Source: Schistocephalus solidus (lineage: Eukaryota; Platyhelminthes; Cestoda; Diphyllobothriidea; Diphyllobothriidae). From it: DNA of 64,000 bases. This document shows, piece by piece, positions 25,094 through 37,442 of the stretch (position 1 is its first letter; every line of letters begins with the position of its first letter). The stretch is from the NCBI GenBank assembly GCA_017591395.1, contig WEDG01001090.1, forward strand, positions 186,001 through 250,000. The letters are read 5' to 3'. The notes under the pieces were generated by a model, which was not told the DNA's origin, made no database searches, and saw only the letters and a list, made by a program, of their open reading frames with translations. The translations under genes and the position numbers were made by a program.

Positions 25094-25429
25094 AGGAAAC
25101 CATTTCTGAAATTATTAAGTGCAGGACATGGAGTCAGATGATTCGGACATGACTTTTTAGGGTCAGACCTGAAATTTCAATGAACATTTGGGTCGAAGAC
25201 AATCAACCACTGTGGAATAACCACGTAATGCCCATTCTACAAACAAGTAGTACTACAAGTAGTATGAATCTTATATGGCACATATATTATACCGTACTTC
25301 CGACATAGGTACTAGCTAAAAGCCCAGACACGTGTTTCGCCGATGTTTCTGCTGCTGCGTGACGCAGCAACGAAGGGTTCGGCTCCTCAGTGGGTCCCCC
25401 AGCGTTCTCTATGCGGTTGTTGGTATATA

Positions 25430-26312
25430 TATATAAACTACGGCCTTACCATTAGTTAAACCCAAAATATGGGTACGCTATGTGGATGACACGTTTGTTA
25501 TCGTTAGCATGGATCAACTAGAAACGCTGCATTGCGTTATTAAATCAACGTTCCCAGGAAGTTATCCTGCATTACCAGAGTAACCACCCTGTCGCTCACA
25601 AGCGGAGTAATGTTAACACCCTACTCAATCGAGCTAAAACGCACTGTTCTGATAATGGCTCTACCAAAGCAAACTTAGTTATTTATTCTAACTATTTTCC
25701 AGAAATGGTTATCCAAGAGATTTTGTACGTCGATGCATGAGACGACAGGAGTTAAAAGAAAAAGACAAGGAACTAGATTGTTCCGGTCAAGCGCCCAAAA
25801 CATAGAACTAGCGAAAACTTCCGTACATCAAGAACGTGTCTGAACTCGTTGAAAGATACCCGCGGAAGCATCAAATCCAAGTGGCGCACAAACCAACTAC
25901 TAAACTACGATACTAAGGATAGGGTTGGCTATTTAGATAATAAAGATGTCGTATGCAAGATTCCATGTAATAGCTGCAATGCGGTGTATTGTGGTTAGAC
26001 AGGAAAGTCAGCCTCAACGCGCATACATGCAGATCAATTGGCAGTAAGGAGGCGAGACTACTTGTCTCAAGGTGCCATGCGTACGCTGGAAACTGAGCAC
26101 AAATTTCCCTTGGACAAAACCCGCATTGTTGCCTCTTGTCCATCTAAGAAAGGCCGATAATTTGGAGGCGATTTACTCAGATAACTTATGCATTAACCGA
26201 AATGTCGAATTAGACCCTATGTACAGCAACCTGAAAGAAAGACGGAAGAGGCGACAACCAATCCACACGGGGGTTCATCCCACAATGACAGCCATTGGCA
26301 GGAACGATTAAC
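25430..26312 (+). mobile_element. Penelope-like element fragment (RT plus GIY-YIG endonuclease)
   Basis: Read across frames, the order is that of a Penelope-like element. RT motif YVDD sits in KIWVRYVDDTFVIVSMDQL at 25465-25520. An RT C-terminal part follows (HKRSNVNTLLNRAKTHC at 25595-25650, NYFPEMVIQEILY near 25690). The linker PYIKNVSELVERYPRKHQIQ is at 25820-25880. The GIY-YIG part is at 25940-26310, with CKIPCNSCNAVYCG, KSASTRIHADQL and LETEHKF. Family knowledge: these elements pair a telomerase-like RT with a GIY-YIG nuclease. Stops (for example after VYCG) and frameshifts show it is dead, and the RT N-terminus is absent. Confidence 0.8.
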
Positions 26313-26344
26313 TAATATCGCTTTTTGGCCCATTTTAATTTTTT

Positions 26345-26381
26345 TAATATATATATATGTGGGTGTGTGTGTGTGTGTGGC
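26345..26381. repeat. AT and GT dinucleotide tract
   Basis: Short (AT)n then (GT)n just 3' of the Penelope-like fragment. Confidence 0.8.
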
Positions 26382-26494
26382 GAAAAACTTTGCTTGAACA
26401 CACTGATAAGTATCTCTTAAGAAATACTCATATGCCATATAGGCAGCGCTTTGCGTTTCCGAAGGACGGCCTTGTTGACCCACGCATTGCCGCT

Positions 26495-26513
26495 TTTTTG
26501 CCTTACAGTGAAA
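26495..26513 (+). promoter_or_regulatory. Splice acceptor 5 nt before the TAF11 start codon
   Basis: Pyrimidine-rich TTTTTTGCCTTACAG ends at 26508, followed by TGAAA and the ATG at 26514. Either a 5' UTR intron ends here or a spliced leader is added; flatworms do use spliced-leader trans-splicing. Sequence alone cannot tell which. Confidence 0.5.
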
Positions 26514-29500
26514 ATGGATTCCGGTGCATTTGCTGAAGAACGATTGCTCGATAGTAAACCATCAACGTCAGCAAACATTACTGAGTCGCCTGTTAAAAAG
26601 CGCCTTGTGGAGACATCTAACCTGGTAAGCCGGGGCTTACTGAGTTGGCAAGCTTGCGAGCTGACGCTTTGTATGCTTGTTTTCTAACTATATACTTAAA
26701 TATTTGAACTCTGAGTGTTAACTCTTGGTCAATAAGTAAGTAAGCATTTAAAATTAGTGATTGTTGGCATTTATTTTTATGCATTAGGACTTTTGGAACA
26801 TCTTACGAATAGTTTTGGTCCCTATTAGTGATGGTTTGTTTTAAAATCACATAAGAGGATCGAATGACATATGTTCACGCCAAGCGAATTACCGATTAGC
26901 TTTTGTAACACCATTAGCGATCGGTGAACGGTTGTCAACGAATGTCAATCTTCTCGATCCAAACCGGTAAGACCGAGCCCGTGGTTCAGTGGTAAGAGTG
27001 CTGAACTTCTGATAAACAGGTAGCGGGTTAGAGCCTCGGGCTGGGTACCACTTGGGGTAGATTATGACTAGCTGATGATGTCTAATGAGCCAGAAATGGA
27101 CATTTCAGTTTCCCTTGTCTTTGCCGGCCATGCTTATCTGCGTATGTTACTAGGCGCTGTGGGGTTGCTGGCAAGACTCGAGAGTGAGCCCCAAAGCAGA
27201 ACAGGATGAGTGAGTTTCGTTAGCTATCGGTGAGTCTTCGTCAACAAATGCGCAACACATTTTATGAACCGATCGAAACGGGCAAAACAACGAGCCCGCG
27301 GTGCAGTGGGTAAGTGTTGGACTTCTAACGAACAGGTTGCGGGTTCAATCCTGGATGGTGCACCACCTGGGAGTTGGGTATGACTGGATGATAACGGCTA
27401 ATAAGTCATAAATGGCCATTCCAGTCTCCCTTGTCGTTGTTGTTAATGTTCAAAAACCTTGTTCCTTTAACGAAATCTTTGATTTTTAGGAATTTTATGA
27501 TTGATGGTTTAAACGAGGACGCTCAACTAACAGTGACTTAACATGCCCCTTCTGTTTTCTGGGAAGATTTAAGTTGTGACCTCGTTGACATGGCATTCTT
27601 ATTTCGAATTATATGCTTAAAACTCACCATTTTTCATTTATCCTGTGTTGCCAAATAACTAAGCATCATCATTCTCCTAGACTTAGAATTTAGACCAACT
27701 TATTGGCTTGTCTCTACTATTAGTTTACCTCTCTATTTTTTCTCCTGTGCTGCGGTTGCTCCTCCCGCCCCCACCCCACCCCTCCCTGGCATGAATCCGG
27801 TGGCTGTGCGTCGATTTCCAGGAAAATTAGGCTTTAAGTCAAGTTCTTGTTAGGGGAAGGGTTAAGATTTGGCCCAGGGTTTGTGTTAGGGTTAGGATAC
27901 GGAAGTATTTACTCTTTCTGCAATTAAGTGCAAGGTGCGTTTCTGTCCCCGTGTCCTGTCTGGTGGGGACGCATGTAAGCCATTCCGACCGCTCTCTAGA
28001 CAGATAAGGACAAAAACAGACCGGAAATAAGTTTTTTTGATGCACGAAAAATGTCTGCTCAACTTCATTTACTGGGCATATCCTATTTTACAAGAAACAC
28101 GTATATGGCCAAAATGCCGTGTGCAATAAAGGTAGCACAATACTCAAGGTGTAGCTCGAGTGAACTGGTAGGTTTTAAAGTTTTGGAACGCAATCTTAAG
28201 TGGCAAATCTGTAAAGTTAAAAACTTTAATAGTAAAAAAATCTGTCAAGTCTAGGACAGAACCTAAGTGGCAAATCTGTAAAGTTAAAAACTTTAATAGT
28301 AAAAAAATCTGTCAAGTCTAGGACAGAACCTACTAGAATGTTACCGTCTTTTGAGAGCTAGATCCCTTTGTCGCATATATCAATCCGCTCACCGCCTTTG
28401 TTTCTTATGGATTGACAGAATAAAATTTAAGAGATCGTAGTTCCCTTCTTTTATTCATTAAAGAACTGTTCGTCTACCTATTCCGTCCATCGTTTCAACC
28501 AGTTATAAAGGCATAACTCTTCCCTCTACAGGCTTTGCGTTCATTTAAGGCACTGAATTCCGCTGGCTTAAGAGGCCGTTTTTAAGATTTAACACGGCCC
28601 TTTGAACGATCCAATGAACACATGAGGCTCGTACATGGATGTTTAGTAATCGAGTTATTGTCTGCTGGCCACAGCAACTAGGCTAAAAACTTTTATTCCG
28701 GTCACTGCTAGCTTCAGACTTTTCGATGGTTTTTTGTTTCGATCAGGGGTCTGCTTTCGAAACGCGGCTGTCAAAAACGCAGATTAACGTCTTCGCCTTG
28801 GATGGGCATTTTCATACTCTTGTGCCAATCTCCTTTCTTTTAGGCCAAACTCATTTCCTGTTGGATTTGTCTCCGGAGTTCATGTGGTGGTCGCTGGGGA
28901 ATAAGCGAACTTTGGTTTCTCTTATTCGCCCTGACGTATAAATAGGTGCACTGTCTTCAGTACTTGGATTCTTAACTAAAACTCCTAAAATCTTAACCCG
29001 AATTCTCAAATATCCTTTCTTCGATTGAAACCACTTACGTGTTGTTGGTTGCACAAGCGGACTAGATTGCCTTTGAACTGCGAATTTCCTCTTTAGCTCT
29101 CCCGATAGCCTTCATAAATAGATGGCTATCCAAGTAGCATTTTTTCACTTACTCCAGTGTTGATTTAAGGTCAGTTCTTTTTTTTCTATAGGCAATTGAT
29201 CAAAACCCCTTTTACAAAGTCCTTTCGTAACAAAATCACTCCTCATTGTATTTTACATTTGAAAGTCTTGGGTTTGCTTACCGGGGAAGGGCTGTTCAAG
29301 GGTAAAGGTATAGTTCCTTTGACCCACTTGTGAAAAGCTCGGCGGCATCGGTGGTATTCGAACCCACGCCATCAAGGGGAAGGCTTTAGTACAGCCAACG
29401 CTCTAGTCAACTGAGCTCGAGGCCCCACCAGGAGCCGTGAGTTTAATCACACTTGGGTTATAGTTATCAGGTAACACTTCAGGTAGCGACTTCATTTTCA

Positions 29501-32500
29501 TTGAGAGCTCGGCGTGCCCTCTGCGCAATTCACCCTACATGACGCGCTGCATCCCCTCGGATGCCTAGGTCAGTGAAAAAGTCTGCATAGGCTCGATGCA
29601 GTTCCGTTCCGATGCACACGTGGCGCTCCCAGATGACGTGCGCACCGTCACGCTCGGTGTTATTCGAGTGCAGGTCATGTGCGTTGGATCGCTTGTTCGA
29701 GTTGTCCGCGCCCGTATCTGGTGCGCTAGATGACGACACCAATAGCGACGGAGAGACAAGTAGTGCGTAGGCAAGTCGACGTGGTGACTGATTGAGGTAT
29801 CACTTGACAACCACCCATCGCGGTCGTCCTGTCTCCTCGCTCTACTAACTCGATCCCGTAAAGTTGAAATTGCACATTCGCCGCCACTGAGGGGTTTTTA
29901 TTCAGGCTCCTTGGCGATTCTTAAAGGTTAATTTGTTATTAGAAATTTCAGAAATTAATTGTCTCAGATACTCTTAGTTTCCACATGTGCTGCTAGTCGC
30001 CAATGGGTTTAATTTTTACTTAAATGCTCTGAAAGTTGGGTTGTCTTGCCTTTCTTACTGTTAGCTTCCGTCATTCTTAAAGCGAATGAATTTATCCGGA
30101 ACATATACATGCTTCGTACGCAGGCTTAATAAGTCGGTGGATATAAGCCTACATGTATATTAAAACAGAGACCCGAAAAACCGTCTTAATATTGCATTTG
30201 TTTGAAACCGAATTCTCCCAAAATAACTTGTTTTTCTCCTCCAAAACACAAGAATAATGGGTAAACTTTTGTTCAACCCTTCCAAAAAAAGTTTTGAACC
30301 TACACACGAATGAAAAATAGAACAGTGCGCTTAAATACTAGTCGTTTTTTGGCAGATTTCCATAATCCATGTGACCTAATTACGAAAACTCTGTTCGATT
30401 CCAACCCACGACAACAAGGGCAAGACTTGAGTACAACAAACGCTCTAGACACCTGAGCTACGAGGTCCTGACCGTGAGCCATACGCTGCAATCGATTGTG
30501 CGGTTACCTTGACCAAAATGCGATTAAAATCACGGTTCCCGATCGGGACCTTGTAGTCCCGGTGGTTAGCGGTTGACTGTGCGAGTCTTGTCCTCACTAT
30601 CTTGCGTCCGGTTCCAACCGAGGCCATTGGGTTTTTCACAAGTGAGGCAGATGAATTATATCCTGGGTAGGTATTTTTCCCAAACCATTGCGGAGACTTC
30701 ACTCGGTGCCGAACCTCGATAGCCGATCAGCTTCATGAAAACTTGTGCCCGAGGAGGCTGTTGCAAGACTTGTGTATGTTACAATAAGATTACATTATTT
30801 ATCCCTGAGTCGTAACCTCATATGATTAGTTCATAATTCCAGCTCTGTGTTCACAAGCGAAGTCTAATTTGCCTTTCTGTCCCACATTTCTTGCCCCGCC
30901 CCCCTGTAATGCCCCTTTTGCCATGCATGTCAATACTCAGTTAAACACCTGTCCTACCAACTGCTTGTGTCCTCTAACCGTCTTTCTGTTCTCTAAGATA
31001 AACCGTCTTTTTACCGTCCCCTTCCAACCGTTTTAGCACCCTCATGCACCATCTTCGGAAGCCGCTCCGTCCACTACGCCCAAGGCCACTCCCGACCTGG
31101 CTGAGGAGGAGGAAGACACCGAAGACATAGACGAAGACGAAGAGGAGGAGCCTGAGGTTGAAGAGGAGGAGGATACGGGCGATCTGGAGGAGGAAGACGA
31201 TGGGGAGGAGGATGATGAAGAGGAAGAAGAGGAGGAAGAAGACGAGACTCATCTCTCTCTTGACTTTTATGATGAGGAGGAGAGTGTTGCTGGTGGTTCA
31301 TCTCGCTCCGCCACCCCCTTGCTCGAACGAGAACGCGAGGCCAAGAAGGCGGAAGATCTCAAGCTGCTGGCCCTTATGGCCCACTTCAATGATGACCAAC
31401 TAAATAGATTCGAAATGTTCCGCAGGGCCGCATTCACAAATACCTCCGTCCGTCGGGTAGGCTAATAGTCCTGCAGTATACAAGGTCAATAATGCATTTT
31501 TATCAAATATTTTGCTTATTAAGAGGTAGAGACGGAACCAGTATCGACAAAAATAAGGAGACTGGAATGATCATTGCTGATTTATTTACCGTCATATTGC
31601 AAACGCAGACTCGTGCTATCTGATAATGGGGCACGACTGATGAGGAAAGACCATTCAGAAATAGTCGCTTCCGCGCCTCTCGCTCTTTGACGTTGGCTTA
31701 GCGTTCATTTATTGTTTGTCGCTATGTGGCTGGCTGCCAGGGCTCTAAATCCGTCCTGCAGCCAGCAGCTCAGTCCAGACAATTTCCATATGAATTCGAG
31801 ATAGATAGACAAATAAGTTGGTGACCTCGACCGATTTATCAATTCAAGTATTAAACGATGGTATATGTGTGAATGCAGCCGATGCCAATCTCGTCATAGC
31901 TGCCGGAGACCCTCCGAGTACACAATGCCTATGACTGACAGGGGTTTGTAGATAAGTAAACCGAATTCGGTCTCGTTAACATCAGGCGGGCAACTTTCAT
32001 ATTCTACTAGCTCCAACCCATCACAGGTAAAGCGACCTGACTCTGAAAACTAACTTCTTCCCTGCATGATTGTCAAGTATGCTTATTCTAAGACAGATTC
32101 GGTAGCTGTGACCACGGAGTGCATCGAGAGCTGGTGAGCTTTATGTACTAGCTGCTCTTTTAGGTAGTATGAACTTAGTTGAAATTTGTACCACGGAAAT
32201 TGGAGAAAACCAGATTTCTGTGGGTTTGCAGGAATAAAAAATCTCTGCGTAGGTTGGTGTAGATCACGTGTGAGGTCAAGAGTATTTTAAGACAGTTGCT
32301 AACTCGACCATTTCTCCGTCTTCGTCGGTCGACTGCTGCTGTTTTTAGGTGTCTTACTATTTGCATGTCACCGCATTTTTTTACCGTCGGCTGGTCTCTC
32401 AAATTCGATCCGGCTTTTAATAGCTTAATTGCTGTATTAGGGTTTTTCCCATAGCAAAGATTCGTTTAGGTCAAGAGAATAGTCACATCGACGTTTTATT

Positions 32501-35500
32501 TGGTAACGTTTACCATTGTCGACAGAAGCTTGCCCCGGATCCTAGAACAGCTGCGAACCCTCCGTTTGAGCTGAAAAACATTCATAGAAGGATGAGAAAT
32601 GGCGTATCGATTACCATTTCGGTTAAATACTGCCCCCTTGTTGACGTTGTACAACATTTTTATATCGAAGGGGATGCTGTCTTTGTGAGCTTCAGGCAGG
32701 CTTATAACGAATTCAATTTGCATGACGTGAAACGAGTGTTAGCATTGCCTCTCTATAGGACTTTAATTGAAAGCCATTTGGTGACATTTACAAGTTACCT
32801 TCGAGCACAGCTTTTCCCGCCTTTTAACTCTGTTCTTGTCTTGCAGCTTATTCAGTCTGTCGCGCCATGCACCTTCTCGAAGAAAGTCGTCATCGTGATG
32901 GCCGGAATAACCAAGGTATTTGTCGGAGAACTCATTGAAGCCGGTAAGTTGCCAGTAACGTAGCGGAAAACAGTTTACCAGTTGATATTCACCCTGATGT
33001 TCACCGTTAGTGCCTGTCTGCGTGGCGAAGCAAAGTCGGCACGATCGCCGTTTAATCCTGCGTTTTTGACACGCAAAAACGGTTGCTTAAAAATATATGC
33101 CATTAAAAATGGGAAAAAGGAGACCGCTATAGTTACATTTAATTGCTTGTCGCCGAAAACCCATGCTCCTCAAGACACCGCCTATCTAATTTTCATTTAA
33201 CTCCAAAGCATTCGCATGGCATAGGCCTTTCGGTTGAGTTACAAAATAGACAGACATAGCGGTGTTTTTCTTCAGCTGAATGGCCTGCTTACTCTCGAAA
33301 ATTTTTCCCATCCTCTACCCTGCATTGCTCTGGTGCACTTGCATGACTTCTGTTGCACCGGCAATGGCTTACTACAAAGTACTCTTCGCTAGTATTAGCA
33401 GCGCAGTGGGAGGTTCGCAACTTGACCTTATCTTGAATGTTCAAGGCACATTAACTGAGAAGACGTTCCTCGGCTGTTTTTTTGCAGGAAGTGGGTAGTG
33501 GGTATACCTTAGCCACCGCGATAATCAGAGCAATTTCTGTTCAGTACGAAAAAAAGATACCTGTAGGATGCCTTTATTCTGTACAGAATCCTGATGGCTG
33601 TTTGAGCCATCAACGCGCAACCGGTCCTGAACCAGCGAACACGTATCCGCAAGAGATTTAGATAGCTAAACCAGTCGATGTCAGTCCGGCGATTGGATTG
33701 GGTGACCCCGAGTTTCTGGACGCTATTGCCGTGAGGTCTTGCCACTTCGCTCGGGTTAATTTGGCTTCACTGGTGCAAATTGACCGTATACAAGAGCGAT
33801 ATCGCAAATCTGTGTCATCGTTCTACAGCGTTTGTTACCGTCAGTAGGAGTTTTTCAAGGGAATAATTACGGCTTTCAATACACGAAAAATACAGTTTCG
33901 CTAAAAGAGCGCTCTTACGCCACATGAAAAAATATTGTATTTTCTATCTCTGTGCGCAAGATCACATGCTTATGGGGGACGGTAACCAAATTAGGTCGTT
34001 TGGGTTATGTTCGATTCTAAAAAGGGGTTTCTTGGCCTAACGCGAACGTGATTTAGAAGACAATGTACTTGAATATTTGGATCAGCTGATTCCCGCTGTT
34101 CTTTGAGGTGCTTCATGTGATTTTTGTTGACGACGGCTAATGTGTCGTCATCAGGGTTCTCTACCGCTTTTGGGCACTTCTGCAAATCAAGGCGCCAGAA
34201 CTGACCAAAAGCGGATACGACGCCGAACATTCTCATTAACCATGAGAGGACAACAATAAATATTTACTAAGGACGACAAGTGACCATTACGGCAACAATG
34301 TAATATTCGACCTAATTCAGAGAACAACGAGTGAGTCAGCGTGTAATACGCGACCGTACTACATGTCAACGTAACCCTAACTCTATCCATTGTGCTCGTT
34401 AAGTTATGCATTCATTGCCGGGGTAGTAGGGTCGCACATTATTTCGTTACTGGTAGGAGGACCTAAATATCGGGTCAAATAGAAAATTTCCAAGCAGCGA
34501 CTATTAGGATGCCGCGGTAATTTCAAATCGCATCCGTTTTGATTTGATAATGAATAATCGCGCAGAGTGGGCCTTTTTCTTTCTCCCGTCAAGGATCCGA
34601 GTAAAAGTGGGTCAGGTCAGCTTAAAATGATATCGCACATATTGGTTGGCGTGAGGTAAAGCCACCGAATATCGCCATCCGCACACTTGTCGGAACACCA
34701 AACTGTTGTGCGACCCTACTAACCCTAACAAAAACACTGGATAGAGTTCGGGTTAGGTTGGCATTCCTTTTTTCTTCATTTGGTCCCGTCCATAAAAATC
34801 CTATTAACACCAGTCCCTTATTACTCGCTGACCTATCCTCAGCTCCCTGAGTTAGGTCACCTATTCGTTCTTGCCGCATTTACGAGTCATGGCAGATTAA
34901 TGACACTCTTATGACTGCCCATTCTTCGTTTAAACCTAAATCATACTTGACAGGTAGAACACCTGCAGTCAACGAAATATCGGCCCACATGCAGGGCTTA
35001 TTATGCATGCCTTGCGTGCCACAAACACGACCTACTCCTCAACACAAAAAAACCAAAACGCAAAAAAACAAACAAAAAAATAAAACACAAAAAACTGCCT
35101 AAGAGTGCTGTGAAGGAGCAAGTTCCTCTCTATAAACAGTCTGGCGCTCGGTGAGTTCAAAGCATTGGCTTGGAAGGCCTTCAGGTGACGAAATAACTCG
35201 GTCCTCCTCTCAAGACGGTGACTCAGGTTATAATGGTTCCTTCTTAATGCGGTTTTTATGGCACTCCCAGCCAGCCAGCCAACCGCCTTCTTTTGAGAAG
35301 CTGGCCCGCCGTGCGTGGATCGGAAGCGCGTGGCACACGTAAAGGGGCTGTTTAGTTTTATCATCCACTGCGCCCGATCTGACCTCCGGCCTCCTCCACT
35401 CGATCTTGACACCGGGTGTTGAAGGAGGGTGTGATAGATGCAGCACAAGTCTACCATAACTTTTAACTAATTCGTGTGCAAGTCACCGTCCCTGCACCCA

Positions 35501-36309
35501 CCTTGCTGTCAGGCACATGGTGAACATCTTCGTTTGTGACGGTCGAATCTTCAGGCTCTGAAAATCCCGCAATCACTTTGAAATAGATTAAACGTAGGTT
35601 ATTGCAGATTGCGGTAAATGGAAATCACTTTGGAGCTTGACCTACGTTATCGAATTCAGTCAGTAGTATATATGCCCGACCGAGTAAAGGCAAGCATTCC
35701 AGCCCTTTTCGCAAACTGCTTTTGCTAATTTTGTCAGTTTTGGACGTTCGTTAAGATCAGCATGACCGTACGCCTTCCTTTTCGGTATTTGCTGTGCACC
35801 CAATCTTTTAATACTTCTAGACAGAGACTAGTTGCGAGTGTCACCGACTAATACACTAACTGACCGAGCAATTACGCTTGAGTTTTGTTCCTACATTCAG
35901 CTGGTTAGCATCTTTTGGGGTTTGAAAAACGCCTCAAAGTTTTTCTATATGGTTTCTGGAACCTCGGCATGGTGTGCCAGAGGCAAAGTGGGGCTTCTGT
36001 TGCTCAAGCAAGGAACTTTGCGCAACCATCCTTACCCTATTCCGCCCTAATGTACTCGAGAACCCTAGCCTGAGATTCCAATATAGCCAACTGCGCTTGT
36101 TTACTCGTTCTCTCAGTTCTGTTCCTTGAAGTTTCCATGACCCAAAACAGGCATTTTTGACCCTTTTATTTCCACTTTCAGCCCTTGACTACAAAGAACA
36201 GCTGAAGGAGACTGGACCACTGAAGCCAAAACATATCCGTTTTGCGTATGCACGCTTACAGGAAGAACAAAGAACCTCCAGACCTAGCCGTCTGAATCCT
36301 CTTAGGTAG
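26514..36309 (+). CDS. TAF11: TAF11 (TFIID subunit, TAFII28 histone-fold protein)
   Basis: Nuclear general transcription factor subunit; TAF11 pairs with TAF13 through its histone fold inside TFIID. Exons are 26514-26624, 31037-31456, 32847-32943 and 36182-36309, with GT-AG introns of 4412, 1390 and 3238 nt in phases 0, 0 and 1. They total 756 nt, 251 aa plus stop (human about 211). Exon 1 starts MDSGAFAEERLLDSK. Exon 2 is a long Glu/Asp tract (about residues 57-112), then the histone-fold start with FNDDQLNRFEMFRRAAF. Exon 3 gives LIQSVAPCTFSKKVVIVMAG, then ITKVFVGELIEA. Exon 4 gives LDYKEQLKETGPLKPKHIRF and ends at TAG. Exon 3 to 4 matches the family's KVFVGE...PLxPKH core closely. The introns carry SINEs, a tandem duplication and a MITE. 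Exon 1 assignment rests on phase, position and splice sites rather than homology; exons 2-4 are secure. Confidence 0.93.
26916..27445 (+). mobile_element. Tandem run of tRNA-derived SINEs
   Basis: Three units head to tail in TAF11 intron 1: a tail fragment (26916-26945), a full copy (about 26960-27248) and a 3'-truncated copy (about 27270-27445). The head shows an A-box-like GTGGTTCAGTGGTAAGAG and a B-box-like GCGGGTTCAATCC. The body has CACCTGGGAGTTGGGTATGA and GCTAATAAG, and the tail CGAGAGTGAGCCCC and TATCGGTGAG. A tRNA-derived, pol III type element; copies are diverged and not functional tRNAs. Confidence 0.85.
28197..28330. repeat. Perfect 67-bp tandem duplication
   Basis: Units 28197-28263 and 28264-28330 are identical, beginning TAAGTGGCAAATCTG and ending GGACAGAACC. 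Identity implies a recent duplication. In TAF11 intron 1. Confidence 0.97.
29340..29435 (-). mobile_element. tRNA-like SINE head, second family
   Basis: Minus strand has an A-box-like AGCTCAGTTGACTAGAGCG and a B-box-like GGGTTCGAATACC about 50 bp apart, in a tRNA-length frame whose stems do not close cleanly. Similar to 30372-30480, so I read it as a SINE rather than a tRNA gene. Confidence 0.55.
30372..30480 (-). mobile_element. tRNA-like SINE head, second family
   Basis: Minus strand holds CCTCGTAGCTCAGGTGTCTA, GAGCGTT.GTTGTACT and CGTGGGTTGGAATCGAAC, aligning with 29340-29435 over about 80 bp. B box is diverged. Confidence 0.5.
31545..31600 (-). mobile_element. SINE tail fragment
   Basis: In TAF11 intron 2. 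AAGGAGACTGGAATGATCAT and TTTACCGTCAT match the reverse complement of the SINE body. Confidence 0.5.
34291..34875. mobile_element. Non-autonomous inverted-repeat DNA transposon, copy 2
   Basis: 585 bp, collinear with 8433-9026 along its whole length (shared landmarks: GTCAGCGTGTA, CTATCCATT, CGCGCAGAG, AAAGTGGGTCAGGTCAG, CCGCACACTTGTCGG, TATTACTCGCTGAC). It starts GGCAACAATG and ends TTCTTGCC. Candidate duplicated 8-mers are ACCATTAC and GCATTTAC (6 of 8 equal). Inner inverted repeats include AACCCTAACTCTATCCATTG against the CACTGGATAGAGTTCGGGTT side. It lies in TAF11 intron 3 and has no coding capacity. Confidence 0.85.
35150..35560 (+). repeat. Dispersed repeat R, copy
   Basis: Collinear with 19325-19790; its 35460-35505 part is the reverse complement of 40125-40165. 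In TAF11 intron 3. Confidence 0.7.
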
Positions 36310-37440
36310 TTTGACCTACTACCTACTTTTGTTTGCCCCCTTTGTTCCACTTTCCTCCCATAAAAAATGAATTTGCATGTCCTATTTTTTTATGAAGATG
36401 CGTTGCATATATGCATTTTTGAATATTGCACATTTCAGTATTTCTGACAAACCAGTTGGTTCCCCTTTCTACTCGAGTTTTTATTTAAAATCACTCGGAT
36501 GACTAAATGTTCGGGTATTCACTTTGGTGCGTCCTTCCTTAGAGGCTTTGGCACTGTACTTGGTCTGTGGTGGCCTTGTTCTGTGCAGCACCGATGGCCT
36601 CCCAGTATAACAATGCATCCTCGAAGCAGAGAGCGCAGAAGCGGTTGTTAGCACGTAAGTGACTGGCGTAGATCGGTTACGCACTAAGGTCACCGCCGAA
36701 AGACCAATCGGGGAGCGGCATCAATACCTGCACGATATGATGGACCAGAGACGGCTGCAAGAAGAGTTGTGAACGTAACAAGCGTTGTGGCCTTGAAGCA
36801 CGGCGCCCTCAACTCTCTGAAAATGTGATACCGCGTGTGTGAAAATTTTTCACGATAATCGTGTGTTGAATCGTCGAGGGGCTGCCGTCTGACGTCAGTC
36901 CGCTCCTGAAAGGGATCAGAGACGGGGCCAGGATCGAACACGGGAATAAGGTCTTGCTCTAAATTCCCTGTAAGGACTACCTATTTCCGTGTCCGAACTT
37001 TAACCCTGACACCCTTGAAGTTTAGCGCAAGGCTACCTATAGTACAGTGCGGGGGGATACCTTTTCACGTGTCCTACCGAAATCAGAACTGTCTTCTAGT
37101 TCACGTTAACTGTGAATCTCCCCTAACTACTTTGGTGAATTACTTAGAAAGTCGACAAAATACGGAATTATTGATTTATAACTGTCGTCTGTTAGGTTTT
37201 TTCACTTAAGAAGGTTAAGTCAATTAAAAATATCGAATCCAAGGTGAACAAGGCAAATCAAGGGGATTCAGAAACGCTAGTGAACCAGGCAAACAGTAGT
37301 ACTGCTCAGAGAACCCATTTGGGATTCGGGTGCTCACTCCCAACAACGGCTGACATCCAAGCGATTAAAAAGAGTTTGGATGGTTTTCCGTGTGCGAAAG
37401 GTGTAAGTTCTTTTCATTTAAAGCAGGAGCAAGTTTGGTG
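36310..37440. other. TAF11 3' flank
   Basis: No AATAAA close to the stop; CATAAA at 36359 is a weak candidate. No gene recognised. Confidence 0.35.
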
Positions 37441-37442
37441 GA

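Noticed and set aside
31074..31301. Pro/Leu-rich minus-strand frames opposite TAF11 exon 2
   Set aside because: They are the antisense of the GAG/GAA-rich acidic tract.
34374..34420. Telomere-like CCCTAA motifs
   Set aside because: Single occurrences inside the inverted repeats of the transposon, not a telomeric array.
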